Shown here: one piece after another, positions 1 to 7,704 of the stretch
Position numbering within the stretch: the first letter of the stretch is position 1
Layout of the letters: every line of letters begins with the position of its first letter
Source of the DNA: Nannocystis punicea
GTDB taxonomy: Bacteria; Myxococcota_A; Polyangia; Nannocystales; Nannocystaceae
Assembly (NCBI RefSeq): GCF_026965555.1
Contig: NZ_CP114040.1
Span: forward strand, 3,100,001 to 3,164,000
Reading direction: 5' to 3'
Length of the DNA stretch: 64,000 nucleotides
Notes under the pieces: generated by a model
The model's input: only the letters and a program-made list of their open reading frames with translations
Told to the model about the DNA's origin: nothing
The model's database searches: none
Translations under genes and position numbers: made by a program

Positions 1-152
1 CTGTTTCGGAGGACATGACCGAAGGGGCATGTCCTCTGGCCCGGCGCGGCCGGACAACACGGGCCTGGAGACATGACCGAAAGGCCGCGTCACGAGGGCG
101 CCCGCGGCGTCGCTCGACGAGCCGGTTCCTGGGACATGACCGAGCGGCCAGG
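1..152. repeat. CATG 14-bp phased palindrome copies
   Basis: The window opens inside an array of the 14-bp phased palindrome. Nodes lie at 1-3 (CTG), 14-17 (CATG) and 28-31 (CATG). Separate copies follow at 72-75 (next node degenerate) and at 135-138 to 149-152 (CATG to CAGG). Between CATG nodes the ten bases read roughly ACCGAAGGGG, so each unit can fold as a 7-bp stem with a 4-base loop. Otherwise bases 1-214 hold nothing I can call a gene. Confidence 0.75.
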
Positions 153-214
153 TCCTCCGTCGCCGGCAACGTGCAGGTGTCCTTGAGGACAGGGCGGAGC
201 GGACAGGCCGACGA

Positions 215-565
215 TCAGGCGAAGGCCTTGCGCAGGCGCTGCTCGAGCTCGTCGAGGGCGGCGCGGAAGGCGTCGATCCGCGGGCCGAGGATGGCGAGGT
301 TCTCGGGGACCGCCAGCTCCTCGATGTCGCGGCCGTATTCGAGCAGCGGGCCGCCCGACAGATTGGCGAGGGTACCGACCACGCGGTGGGCGATCCGTCG
401 CACGCACGCGGCGTCGCCGGCCGCGAGGGCGGTGGCGAATTCCTCGTGGATCTGCGGCAGATCGGCGGAGAAGAGGCCGACGAGCATCGCCAGCAGGTCG
501 CGACGACCGCCGAGACGCGCGAGCAGTTCGGCCTCGTCGACCTCTACAGGAGGCGGCGCATGCAC
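215..565 (-). CDS. HPt (histidine phosphotransfer)-like domain protein
   Basis: This is a small helical protein of about 116 residues that resembles a histidine phosphotransfer domain, the relay module of multistep phosphorelays. The signature stretch reads A-H-R-V-V-G-T-L-A-N-L. The phospho-accepting His and the Gly are kept, but the usual Lys of H-x-x-K-G is Val. The flanking Leu-rich helices (LLAMLVGLFSADL and a C-terminal ELEQRLRKAFA) fit the four-helix bundle. I chose the GTG at 565 because GAGGATGAAGG lies just upstream. The open frame runs on to 994 but the extension is low complexity and would collide with the divergent gene at 831. No kinase or receiver gene is adjacent, so its partner is unknown. 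Family assignment is moderate; the start is uncertain. Confidence 0.6.
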   Translation of the reverse strand: MHAPPPVEVDEAELLARLGGRRDLLAMLVGLFSADLPQIHEEFATALAAGDAACVRRIAHRVVGTLANLSGGPLLEYGRDIEELAVPENLAILGPRIDAFRAALDELEQRLRKAFA

Positions 566-830
566 GCCTTCATCCTCGCGGATCTCGGCGCGCGGCGCAA
601 GCTCGCGGCGCGTCGCGAAGCCCGCTTCGCTGCCTGCTTCGCCGGGCGAGCGGCGCTGGGATCGCTCGCTCGTGGGCGAGGTGTGACTCGCCCGCGGGAA
701 CGATGTTGCCGACGAACCAGCGAGCCGAGCGGGCGGCGAATCGGCGGCGCGGCGCGCGAGCGGCGGGCCCGGGGACGCAGTTCCGGCCGATTCCTTGGGC
801 GCCGGATCGGCCGTGTTATGGTGCGACCTC

Positions 831-1823
831 ATGAACGCTCCGCGCGCGATGATCCTCGCCGCCGGCCTCGGCACACGCCTCGGCGGGCTCAGTGCCGTGC
901 GCCCGAAGCCGATGCTGCCGGTCTGCGGCGCGCCGCTGGTCCGCTGGGTGACGCTGTGGCTGCGCTCGCAGGGGGTGCGCGAGGTGGTGGTCAACCTGCA
1001 TCACCTCGGCGACCAGATCGAGGCCGAGCTCGGCGACGGGTCGAAGCTCGGGATGGCGATCGCCTACTCGCGCGAGGACGGCGAGATCCTCGGGACAGGT
1101 GGCGCGCTCCGCCACGCGCGTCACCTGCTCGACGACGGCAGCGGCGCGCCGATCGTGGTCGTCAACGGCAAGATCTTGCTCGAGCTCGAGCTGGCTCGCG
1201 TGCTCGCGGTTCACCGTGCGGCGCACGCCGAGGCGACGATGGTGCTGCGCCCCGACCCCGAGGCGGAGCGCTGGGGGAGCCTGCGCGTCGACGATTCGGG
1301 GCAGGTCGTGGGTTTGCTCGGGGCGCTCCGACCCGGCGCCGAGGCAGCCGAGCCGCTGATGTTCACGGGGGTTCATGTCCTCGAGCCGCGGTTCTTGGAC
1401 CGCATCCCTCCGCAAGGCCCGCAGTGCGTGATCCGCACTGCGTACACGGAGCTGTTCCATAGCGGTCGCGGTCTCGCCGGGGTGGTGACCCGCGATTACT
1501 GGTGGGAGCACTCGACGGTGCAGCGCTACCTGCAGGGCGTGGCCAACGTGCTGGAGGGCCGGGTGCGGCTACCCTACGCGGAGCGCCACCTGCGAGGTGC
1601 TGCGCCCGGCGCGACCATCGGTGCGGGGGCGCACGTCGACCCGACGGCGTGGATCGGCGAGGGCGCCGTGATCGGCGCAGGCGCGCACGTGGGACCGCGG
1701 GTGCAGATCGGTGACAGGGCCGTGATCGCCCCCGGGGTGCGCCTGCGCGACGCGATCGTGTGGGACGGGGTCGAGGTGACGCGCGATGTCGAGTGCGCGG
1801 TGATGTCCGAAGGGACAGGTTGA
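831..1823 (+). CDS. Sugar-1-phosphate nucleotidyltransferase with beta-helix tail
   Basis: This 330-residue protein resembles NDP-sugar pyrophosphorylases (mannose-1-phosphate guanylyltransferase / RmlA / GlmU-like), which activate sugars for polysaccharide synthesis in the cytoplasm. The N-terminus carries the nucleotide-binding signature A-A-G-L-G-T-R-L with P-K-P-M-L-P-V (residues 10-31) and E-I-L-G-T-G-G-A-L (85-92). Residues from about 255 to 315 show hexapeptide-type repeats (IGAGAHV, IGEGAVI, IGDRAVI), a left-handed beta-helix. The motif that is normally V-N-G-D, whose Asp helps bind the metal, reads V-N-G-K here (112-114). That may lower or change activity. I chose the ATG at 831 over the upstream one at 795 because homology begins there. 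The stop codon lies within a 14-bp phased palindrome (1802-1819), so the last residues MSEGTG are repeat-encoded. Confidence 0.85.
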   Translation: MNAPRAMILAAGLGTRLGGLSAVRPKPMLPVCGAPLVRWVTLWLRSQGVREVVVNLHHLGDQIEAELGDGSKLGMAIAYSREDGEILGTGGALRHARHLLDDGSGAPIVVVNGKILLELELARVLAVHRAAHAEATMVLRPDPEAERWGSLRVDDSGQVVGLLGALRPGAEAAEPLMFTGVHVLEPRFLDRIPPQGPQCVIRTAYTELFHSGRGLAGVVTRDYWWEHSTVQRYLQGVANVLEGRVRLPYAERHLRGAAPGATIGAGAHVDPTAWIGEGAVIGAGAHVGPRVQIGDRAVIAPGVRLRDAIVWDGVEVTRDVECAVMSEGTG

Positions 1824-1905
1824 TTCGGCAGCCCGGGCGGACGCGAGCGCGCGCGCTTCGGCCGATACCTTGACGATGTTCGCGCCGGTCCGCTATGTCC
1901 GGCCA

Positions 1906-2442
1906 ATGCATCTTTTCAAAATGACCCTGGGCGCGGCGCTGGTCGCGGGCTCGCTGTCCGGCTGCGTGATCAGCACCGGTGGCACCGACACCAACTTCAC
2001 CAGCCTCGGCACTGATACCAACGCGACGACGGACACGACCGCCGGCACGACCGATACCGCGGGCACGACCGACACGACCGACGGCACCGCGACCGATACC
2101 GCGGGCACGACCGACACGACCGACGGCACGACCGACACGACCGCGCCGACGACCACCGCGCCGACGACCACCGAGCCGACGACGACCACCGCCGGCACGA
2201 CCGACACCACCACCGGCGGCGCCCTGTGCGGCTGGAGCCCGGGCGACAGCTACTACAGCTGCGGCTTCGAGGGCGAGGACCCGGACGGCACCCACCCGAT
2301 CGCCTGCCCCGCGGGCCTGGTCGAGGGCGACCCGTGCAGCAACACCGGCCTCACCGGCGAGGGCTGCTGCGACGCCGACGGCAACAACTGGTACTGCGGC
2401 GAGGGCGACCCGCAGATCGTCGTGCTCGAGAGCTGCAGCTGA
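1906..2442 (+). CDS. Secreted Thr-rich lipoprotein
   Basis: This is a 178-residue predicted lipoprotein. A hydrophobic N-terminus ends in the lipobox L-S-G-C (Cys at about residue 20), so the protein should be lipid-anchored in the cell envelope. Residues about 25-105 are a low-complexity tether built from T-D-T-T, A-G-T-T-D and T-T-A-P-T repeats. The C-terminal 70 residues form a small Cys-rich domain with nine or so cysteines (CGWSPGDSYYSCGF, EGCCDADGNNWYCG) that I do not recognise. It is probably disulfide-bonded. The ATG at 1906 is chosen because it gives the signal peptide. The linker-plus-small-domain layout is shared with the lipoproteins at 6418, 51537 and 52574. Function unknown. Confidence 0.8.
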   Translation: MHLFKMTLGAALVAGSLSGCVISTGGTDTNFTSLGTDTNATTDTTAGTTDTAGTTDTTDGTATDTAGTTDTTDGTTDTTAPTTTAPTTTEPTTTTAGTTDTTTGGALCGWSPGDSYYSCGFEGEDPDGTHPIACPAGLVEGDPCSNTGLTGEGCCDADGNNWYCGEGDPQIVVLESCS

Positions 2443-2469
2443 GCCGCGCTCCGCGTCCTCTACGCAAAA

Positions 2470-2493
2470 GCCCCCCGCGCGCTCGCGGGGGGC
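2470..2493. terminator. Bidirectional hairpin terminator
   Basis: A perfect 10-bp stem GCCCCCCGCG / CGCGGGGGGC with a 4-base loop sits between the converging genes ending at 2442 and 2503. There is AAAA on its left side (2466-2469), so the T-tract is on the minus-strand transcript. It is placed to stop transcription from both sides. Confidence 0.75.
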
Positions 2494-2502
2494 TCGCGCG
2501 TT

Positions 2503-3717
2503 TCAGGCCCGCGCCTCGGTGCGGCCCATGAGCTCGTCGATCTTGGCCCGCAGGAACTCCGACAGCTGCTGCGTGCTCGACACCCGGAACTGCGCCAGCT
2601 CGAACACCAGCTTGGTCTGCTTGTCGAACTTGAACAGGCTGGTCTTCTCGACCTCCATGCTCAGCTGGAGGTTGGCGCCGAGGTACTCGACGGCGAGGTT
2701 GATGTCGGTGACGCCGTAGTCCTTGCGCAGCTGCACCGGCGGCTGAAACTTGCCGGTGAAGCGCTGCCCGAGCGGCTCGGGGTCGAGCTCGGCGAGGCGG
2801 TAGTCGAGGGCGCCGAGGGCGTCGCGGATCTTCTCGATGTCGAGGTTGCGGACGTTGATCTGGCTGGCAGCGGCGATGTCGTAGGCCCACTCGATGTCGA
2901 CGTAGCCGCGGACCTCCCAGTGGACGTCGCGGCCCGAGGGCGAGGTGCCCGGCGGCACGCGCAGTTGGAAGGTCAGCGGCAGGACCTCGTTCTTGGCGGT
3001 CCGCCACGGGCCCTGGCGCACCAGGACGCGGTCCCACACGTGGCCGTTCTTGGGCCCGCGCTTGTGGTACTCGACCAGCTCGACGAAGATCGAGGCGACG
3101 GTCTCGTTGTCGAGCGCGGTGAACTCGAGGTAGCCGTCGATGACCGCGGCGTTGGTGAAGGTGTCGCCGCGCAGCGCGATCAGCAGCACGCCGTTGTTGT
3201 TCGAGCCCTGGCGCCGGTAGGCGTAGTCGGCCGCCTTCGGCGCCGTGGTCCCGCCGATCCCCAGCATGGTCTTCATCGGGCCGCCCTGCGCCGGCGGGTC
3301 CTGGAAGGCCGCCGCGGCCGCGGCGACGGGGCTCGCCGGCGCCATCTTGGCCGCCTTGCGCGACTCGATCAGCGCCCGCAGCTCGGCCGGCATCTCCCCC
3401 AGCACCGTGGCCCCGCCCTGGCCGCCGCCCTGCCACTCGACCAGCAGCGGGATGTGGCCGAGGAACACCTGCTGGCCCGGCTGCAGCGGCTGCGGGTCGA
3501 CGCCCACCGGCTCGCCGTTGATCCACGTGCCGTTCGACGAGCCCATGTCGCGGATCACGAGCTGGTCGCCGACGAACGCGACCTCGGCGTGGCGCCGCGA
3601 GACGCTGACCTCGCTGGTGGGGAGGCCGCAGGTCGGATCGCGGCCGAGGAGGACGCGCGGATTGCCGACGTCGAGCTGAACGGAGGCGCTGCCGAGCTGG
3701 AGCTTGACCTTCTGCAT
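2503..3717 (-). CDS. FHA domain protein with C-terminal arrestin-like (Spo0M-like) region
   Basis: This protein of 404 residues begins with a forkhead-associated domain, a phosphothreonine-binding module: G-R-D-P at 25-28, S-x-x-H at 40-43, and S-S-N-G-T-W-I-N-G at 60-68, all key FHA residues. An Ala-rich linker (120-145) follows. The C-terminal part from about residue 175 reads like the arrestin-like fold of SpoOM-type proteins (a tandem beta sandwich with FTNAAVIDGYLEF, then VPPGTSPSGRDVHWEVRGYVDIEWAYDIAA). The last 60 residues may be a separate helical tail. FHA domains read Ser/Thr kinase signalling, and two such kinases are encoded in this window, but not next door. ATG 3717 (MQKVK) is preferred; two upstream in-frame ATGs exist at 3726 and 3753. 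The FHA call is firm; the arrestin-like call is by eye. Confidence 0.8.
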   Translation of the reverse strand: MQKVKLQLGSASVQLDVGNPRVLLGRDPTCGLPTSEVSVSRRHAEVAFVGDQLVIRDMGSSNGTWINGEPVGVDPQPLQPGQQVFLGHIPLLVEWQGGGQGGATVLGEMPAELRALIESRKAAKMAPASPVAAAAAAFQDPPAQGGPMKTMLGIGGTTAPKAADYAYRRQGSNNNGVLLIALRGDTFTNAAVIDGYLEFTALDNETVASIFVELVEYHKRGPKNGHVWDRVLVRQGPWRTAKNEVLPLTFQLRVPPGTSPSGRDVHWEVRGYVDIEWAYDIAAASQINVRNLDIEKIRDALGALDYRLAELDPEPLGQRFTGKFQPPVQLRKDYGVTDINLAVEYLGANLQLSMEVEKTSLFKFDKQTKLVFELAQFRVSSTQQLSEFLRAKIDELMGRTEARA

Positions 3718-3831
3718 GACCCGCATGGCAACCGCATTCGCTTGCAGAGTCAACAGGGCCGGGGAAAGACGGCGACATCGCGGCGAATCACAGGCGCTCG
3801 CGCGATCGCTTGCGAGGCCGTAACCACCCGC

Positions 3832-5445
3832 TCAAGCGCCGTTCAACAGGCGAATTCGCCGAGCTCGACCGTTGGGGTCTCCGGCCTCCAAGGCCTCGAG
3901 CTCGCGCGCGTGGACGAGGGCCTCGTCGCGCCGCCCGAGCCGATGCAGACTGACGACGAGATCCCAGCGATAGCGGGCGCTGGCCGGCTCGAGCTCGACC
4001 GCGCGAGCCTCGAGCGCGGCCGCTCCGGCGAGGTCGCCGCCGGCGTAGAGCACAGCCCCGAGCGCGTGCGCGTGGGCTGCAGTGAGGTCGAGGTCGAGGG
4101 CGCGGCGCAGGTCGTTCTCCGCGAGCGCGAGGTCGCCGTCGCGGAGGGCGATCGTGCCGCGCGTGGCGTGGGCCCGCGCGCGCTCGCGATCGCCGAGGAC
4201 GACTTCGCCGGCGTTGAGGAGGCGGATCTCGTCGACCTCGACCGTGGGCGCGGAGGTCCACTCCGGCGTGGCGAAGGCGAGGGCGATCGCGGCGCGGGCC
4301 TCGTCGCGGCGACCGAGGCGATCGAGGAGGACGGCGCGGGTGACGTGGTACGGCGTGATCGGGTCGAGCTCGGCGGCGCGGCCTGCGTCGCGCAGGGCGT
4401 CCGTCGGGGCGGCTGCGGCGCGCAGAGTGGCGCGGCGGTGGTAGGCGACCGCCAGCGGCAAGACGACGTAGGCGCGCTGCCGCGGGACGAGCTCGGGCAG
4501 GCGGGCCTCGCCGGCCGCGATCACGCGGTCCCAGTCGAGCGCCGGCAGCGGCAGGACGTCGACGACCGGGAGCGCGGCGATCCGCGCGTCCCAGTCGCTC
4601 GCGGCGGGCGCGAGCCCCTGCAGCAGGCGCGCGAGGCCGGCGACGTCGCGGACGACGGGCTCGCCGGCTGCCAGGCGCCGGACGGCGTCGACGATCGCGG
4701 GCTGGCCGCGCGCGGGCGGGGCGAGCGAGAGGTAGAAGCCGGCCAGGCGCGCGAGGTCGCCGGCGATCGGGTCGCTGTGCGGGTCATACTGCGGCGGCAG
4801 GTCGGCCGCTTCGTCCGTGACGGAGCCCGCGATGCGATCCTCGAGGTCGCGCGCGAGGGCGTCGGGATCGGTCTCGGGCGGGGCGTCGTCGAGGTCGGCC
4901 AGCTCACGGTGGCTCGGGACCAGCCAGGCGATCGTCCATTCACCTGACCTTTGGGTCATGCGGAGATTGTGCCGGCCGAAGTCGATCGGCATCGGCATGT
5001 CGAAGTCGAGGCGGCCGTGCGCGGTGCGACCGCCCTCGCCGCCGCAACCGATCGCGTGCAGGCGCGCCACGACCTCGCAGGCCGCCAGAGCGCAAGCGGC
5101 AGCCTGCGCGGGCGGCAGCCGCGGCCGGGCGACGGCGGGCGGAGGCTCGGCGAACACGACCCCCTGGCCGACGTGGAGGATCGGCACCGTGTGCGGCGAG
5201 GCGGCGGCGACGACGTGACGCGCGACAGCCTCGGCCCACATGCTGGCGGCCCACTGCCAGAACTCCTCGGGGAGCCGCTCGAGGACGCGGACGCGATCGC
5301 CGGTGCGGCGATCGACCGCGGTCGTCCACAGATCGTCCTCCCCGTAGGCGCGGTCGTTGCGGCTCCGCTCCCAGCGCAGCCAGCGGAGGCGGTGGCGGGT
5401 GGCGACGACGTCGAAGCGGTCGGCGATGACGCGGGGCGTGGTCAT
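3832..5445 (-). CDS. TPR protein with possible degenerate kinase-like N-terminus
   Basis: This is a 537-residue soluble protein. The C-terminal half is made of tetratricopeptide-like repeats (for example ARAHATRGTIALRDGDLALAENDLRRALDLD, then AHALGAVLYAGGDLAGAAALEARAVELEP), which usually mediate protein-protein contacts. The N-terminal 200 residues resemble a worn-down protein-kinase fold: an N-lobe-like start (VIADRFDVVATRHRLRW), then VARLHAIG and A-H-G-R-L-D-F-D, then FGRHNLRM, where a kinase would have its catalytic and metal-binding motifs. No HRD, DFG or glycine loop is visible, so if it is a kinase relative it should be inactive. ATG 5445 overlaps the stop of the upstream 5442-5672 gene by four bases (ATGA), so the two are probably co-translated. 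The kinase relation is weak. Confidence 0.75.
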   Translation of the reverse strand: MTTPRVIADRFDVVATRHRLRWLRWERSRNDRAYGEDDLWTTAVDRRTGDRVRVLERLPEEFWQWAASMWAEAVARHVVAAASPHTVPILHVGQGVVFAEPPPAVARPRLPPAQAAACALAACEVVARLHAIGCGGEGGRTAHGRLDFDMPMPIDFGRHNLRMTQRSGEWTIAWLVPSHRELADLDDAPPETDPDALARDLEDRIAGSVTDEAADLPPQYDPHSDPIAGDLARLAGFYLSLAPPARGQPAIVDAVRRLAAGEPVVRDVAGLARLLQGLAPAASDWDARIAALPVVDVLPLPALDWDRVIAAGEARLPELVPRQRAYVVLPLAVAYHRRATLRAAAAPTDALRDAGRAAELDPITPYHVTRAVLLDRLGRRDEARAAIALAFATPEWTSAPTVEVDEIRLLNAGEVVLGDRERARAHATRGTIALRDGDLALAENDLRRALDLDLTAAHAHALGAVLYAGGDLAGAAALEARAVELEPASARYRWDLVVSLHRLGRRDEALVHARELEALEAGDPNGRARRIRLLNGA

Positions 5446-5672
5446 CGGGTCCGCTCCTGCAGGCGCGGGCGCGCGACGGCGACGAACGTGGCGGTCGCCA
5501 GCGCGGCGAGCCACAGGGCGAGCGCCGGGAGCTCTTTCTCCGGCGGCGGCGCGGGGGTCGGCGGATCGCGCGGCTCCCAGTCGTGCGGGCGCTCGGCCTC
5601 GGGCAGGACGTCAGCCGCGGCGATCGCGGGCGAGGCGAAGAGGACGAGGACGAGCGAGCTCGACCGGAGCAT
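5442..5672 (-). CDS. Small membrane-anchored protein
   Basis: This is a 76-residue protein with a cleavable-looking signal peptide (MLRSSSLVLVLFASPAIAAA), a Pro/Glu-rich middle (PRDPPTPAPPPEKE) and one C-terminal membrane segment (LALWLAALATATFVAVARPRL). It is therefore probably an inner-membrane protein with a short periplasmic segment. It overlaps the TPR protein gene downstream by four bases, which implies a two-gene operon. ATG 5672 is preferred because it starts the signal peptide; the frame is open to 5708. No known family. Confidence 0.6.
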   Translation of the reverse strand: MLRSSSLVLVLFASPAIAAADVLPEAERPHDWEPRDPPTPAPPPEKELPALALWLAALATATFVAVARPRLQERTR

Positions 5673-5749
5673 GCCGACGAGGGTAGCGAGCGCGCGGCCA
5701 GCTCTCAAGCCGGCGCCGCGGGGGGCCCGCGAGCGCGAGGCCGCGCCGA

Positions 5750-5865
5750 GCTGTCCGTCGGGACAGGTGCAGGCGCGCCCGCGGAGGGCGGTGAGATGGC
5801 CGAATGGACAGGTGACCGATCGGCCGGCGCCCGCCGTCGCTCAGTAACCTGCCCGCAGGGACAGG
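5750..5865. repeat. Three copies of the 14-bp phased palindrome (CAGG type)
   Basis: Three separate one-unit copies lie upstream of the gene pair above: node pairs 5750/5764 (GCTG, CAGG), 5795/5809 (GATG, CAGG) and 5848/5862 (CCTG, CAGG). Each interval is exactly 14 bp with a TCCNNNNGGA-like core. They use CAGG or CTG instead of CATG at the nodes. Confidence 0.7.
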
Positions 5866-5870
5866 CGCGC

Positions 5871-6284
5871 TCAGGCGGCCGCGGGGGCCTCGTTGAGGAG
5901 CACGAGCAGGACCTCGAGGGCGTCGATGACGGTGAAGATGCCCTGGAGCTGGCCGTCGCGCATGACCAGGGCGGCGCCGATCTTGCGCTGGGACATGTCC
6001 CAGACGACCTGCGCCAGCGGGCTGTCGGGGTCGCAGACGTAAGGGTCCGGGGTGCACACCGACTCGACGGTGGTGTGCTGCGGGTCGAGGCCCTGGACGG
6101 CCAGGATGTGGCCGATGTCGCGATCGGTGACGATGCCGACGAGGTGACCCTGGCTGTACACCGGAAGGTGCCGGACCTGGAGCTGGAACATCCGCGTGTA
6201 GGTATCGACGAGGTTGAGACCGCCGTCCAGGATGAACGGATCTCGGGTCATGAACTGGCCGACAGTGAGGGTAGACCGTCGCAT
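5871..6284 (-). CDS. CBS-domain pair protein
   Basis: This is a 137-residue protein made almost wholly of two CBS motifs, the adenine-nucleotide-sensing modules. Motif one (VGQFMTRDPFILDGGLNLVDTYTRMFQLQVRHLPV, GHLVGIVTDRDIGHIL) and motif two (VESVCTPDPYVCDPDSPLAQVVWDMSQRKIGAALV, GQLQGIFTVIDALEVLL) each keep the G-I-V/F-T-D/V-x-D turn that contacts nucleotide. The start is well supported: AGGAGG lies nine bases upstream of ATG 6284. The codons for W-D-M-S-Q contain a perfect 16-bp palindrome centred on CATG near 6000. It is a stand-alone module with no attached enzyme or channel; its partner is unknown. Confidence 0.88.
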   Translation of the reverse strand: MRRSTLTVGQFMTRDPFILDGGLNLVDTYTRMFQLQVRHLPVYSQGHLVGIVTDRDIGHILAVQGLDPQHTTVESVCTPDPYVCDPDSPLAQVVWDMSQRKIGAALVMRDGQLQGIFTVIDALEVLLVLLNEAPAAA

Positions 6285-6417
6285 TGCGAACTCCTCCTGG
6301 GGAGAGTCTGAACCGGATCGTGCGATCGCGCCAAAACGGGCCGTAGGGGGTATCTCGGCCCGGTATAGGCGAACTCGCGCGCGGCGGGGGGGCAGACCGC
6401 GTGGTATGGTCCGCGCC

Positions 6418-7350
6418 ATGCAGAGACTTACCACCCTTATGGCGGCGCTGGCCCTCACGGCTTGCCCGCAAGACTCCGGCGACGAGACCGGCGGGACCGA
6501 CACCTCGGGAGCGTCCACGCCGATGACGACCACCACGTCCGCGACGAGCGACGACTCGACGACCGCGACGACCTCCGCGTCGACGACGACGGACACCACC
6601 GGGCCGACCACCGGCGAGACCACCGGGGAGACCACCGACGAGACCGCCGGCACCTCGACCACCGAGGACCCGACCGCGGGCGTGTGCGCCCTGCCGCCGC
6701 TGACCGAGGAGATCGTCAATACGCTCGGCTTCAACGTGTTCGGCCAGAGCTACGAGGCGAAGCCCGGCGAGTCGCTGGACCTGTCGGTCGGCTCGATCGA
6801 GTGCTGCTACATCAAGATGCCGGTCGACGCCTGCGTGACCTACTCGGTCAGCCCGGCCGAGGGCGCGACCATCAACGCGGCGGGCGCGCTGTTCATCGCC
6901 GCCGACGTCGAGCCGGGCACCGTGTTCACGGTGACTGCCGACGTCGAGGACGGCCGCAAGGTGCTGACGACCGAGGTATTCGTGTACACGCCGGAGTCGA
7001 ACCCGTTCGTGGGGATCTGGCACGAAGTGGCGCAGCTGCCGTGCGGCGGCGGGGCCGAGGTGGCGCCGGAGATGGCGATCCAGGAGCTGTGGTTCCGCGC
7101 CAGCGGCGAGGTGCAGGTGACGTGGTTCCCGTTCGAGATCTACTTCGACTACTGGTCCGACTACGCCTACGACCTGCAGACCGGCGACCTCGAGATCACG
7201 CCGACCGGCGGCAACTACGTGCCGGCCGACGTCGAGGGCGCGGGCACGTTCAAGATCGAGGGCAATCAACTTGTCCTCGAGGACATGTGGCTCGGCTCGC
7301 CGCAGAACGGGATGACGCCGGCGAACTGCGGCCACCGCTTCGAGCGCTAG
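6418..7350 (+). CDS. Secreted lipoprotein, Thr-rich tether plus C-terminal domain
   Basis: This is a 310-residue predicted lipoprotein. The signal peptide MQRLTTLMAALALTAC ends in lipobox A-L-T-A-C. Residues 20-85 are a Thr/Gly/Asp-rich linker (TTSATSDDSTTATTSAS, TTGPTTGETTGETTDE). The C-terminal 220 residues form a beta-rich folded domain: an Ig-like stretch (TYSVSPAEGATINAAGALFIAADVEPGTVFTVTADVEDG), then a region containing NPFVGIWHEVAQLPC that recalls lipocalin-type or 'lipid-binding' beta-barrels. I do not recognise a family. The codons for L-V-L-E-D-M carry a one-unit phased palindrome (nodes 7270 and 7284), showing the repeat inside a translated sequence. Start chosen for the signal peptide. 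Confidence 0.82.
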   Translation: MQRLTTLMAALALTACPQDSGDETGGTDTSGASTPMTTTTSATSDDSTTATTSASTTTDTTGPTTGETTGETTDETAGTSTTEDPTAGVCALPPLTEEIVNTLGFNVFGQSYEAKPGESLDLSVGSIECCYIKMPVDACVTYSVSPAEGATINAAGALFIAADVEPGTVFTVTADVEDGRKVLTTEVFVYTPESNPFVGIWHEVAQLPCGGGAEVAPEMAIQELWFRASGEVQVTWFPFEIYFDYWSDYAYDLQTGDLEITPTGGNYVPADVEGAGTFKIEGNQLVLEDMWLGSPQNGMTPANCGHRFER

Positions 7351-7380
7351 GTCGCAGGCTCGCGCGGGCGGCGTTGCAGA

Positions 7381-7398
7381 GCTGTCTGGAAGGACAGG
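7381..7398. repeat. Single 14-bp phased palindrome unit
   Basis: Nodes GCTG at 7381 and CAGG at 7395, core TCTGGAAGGA. It lies 30 bases after the stop of the preceding lipoprotein gene. Confidence 0.65.
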
Positions 7399-7458
7399 TG
7401 ACGGACGCCGCCTCGCGAGGGGGGGACGCCTTTGATGGCGTCCCACCCCACGCGTATG

Positions 7459-7646
7459 ATCGTCGTCCCTCGCGCTTCGTCATCCCCGCGCTGGGCGGCT
7501 TCTGCGGCGAGTGCAACGGCGACGCCGACTGCCTCGGCGTGTGCGGCGAGTGCTCCAGCGACGGCGACTGCGGGCCCGGCGAGATCTGCAGCGGGCCGAA
7601 GGTGGACCTCGACCTCGGCGCCCTCACCGGCGCCAAGCGCCTGTGA
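7459..7646 (+). pseudogene. Fragment of a Cys-rich secreted protein
   Basis: An open stretch ending at 7646 encodes a Cys-rich peptide (GFCGECNGDADCLGVCGECSSDGDCGPGEICSGP). This is very like the D-x-D-C repeats of the lipoproteins at 56666 and 58034. It has no convincing start, signal peptide or ribosome-binding site, and the sequence upstream in frame is low quality. I read it as the surviving 3' end of a lost lipoprotein gene. A short expressed peptide starting at a GTG or TTG cannot be excluded. Confidence 0.35.
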
Positions 7647-7649
7647 CGA

Positions 7650-7695
7650 GATGGCCTCGAGGACATGTCGGAATGGACATGTCTCGAGAGTCATC
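7650..7695. repeat. Chained 14-bp phased palindrome, four nodes
   Basis: Nodes at 7650 (GATG), 7664 (CATG), 7678 (CATG) and 7692 (CATC), each exactly 14 bp apart. The cores are GCCTCGAGGA, TCGGAATGGA and TCTCGAGAGT. It fills the gap between the Cys-rich fragment and the converging P450 gene and could fold as consecutive hairpins. Confidence 0.8.
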
Positions 7696-7704
7696 GTGCG
7701 TCCG

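Noticed and set aside
3832..5445. Active Ser/Thr kinase call for the TPR protein
   Set aside because: No glycine loop, catalytic HRD or DFG can be found; only a weak resemblance remains, so it is kept as a possible degenerate fold.
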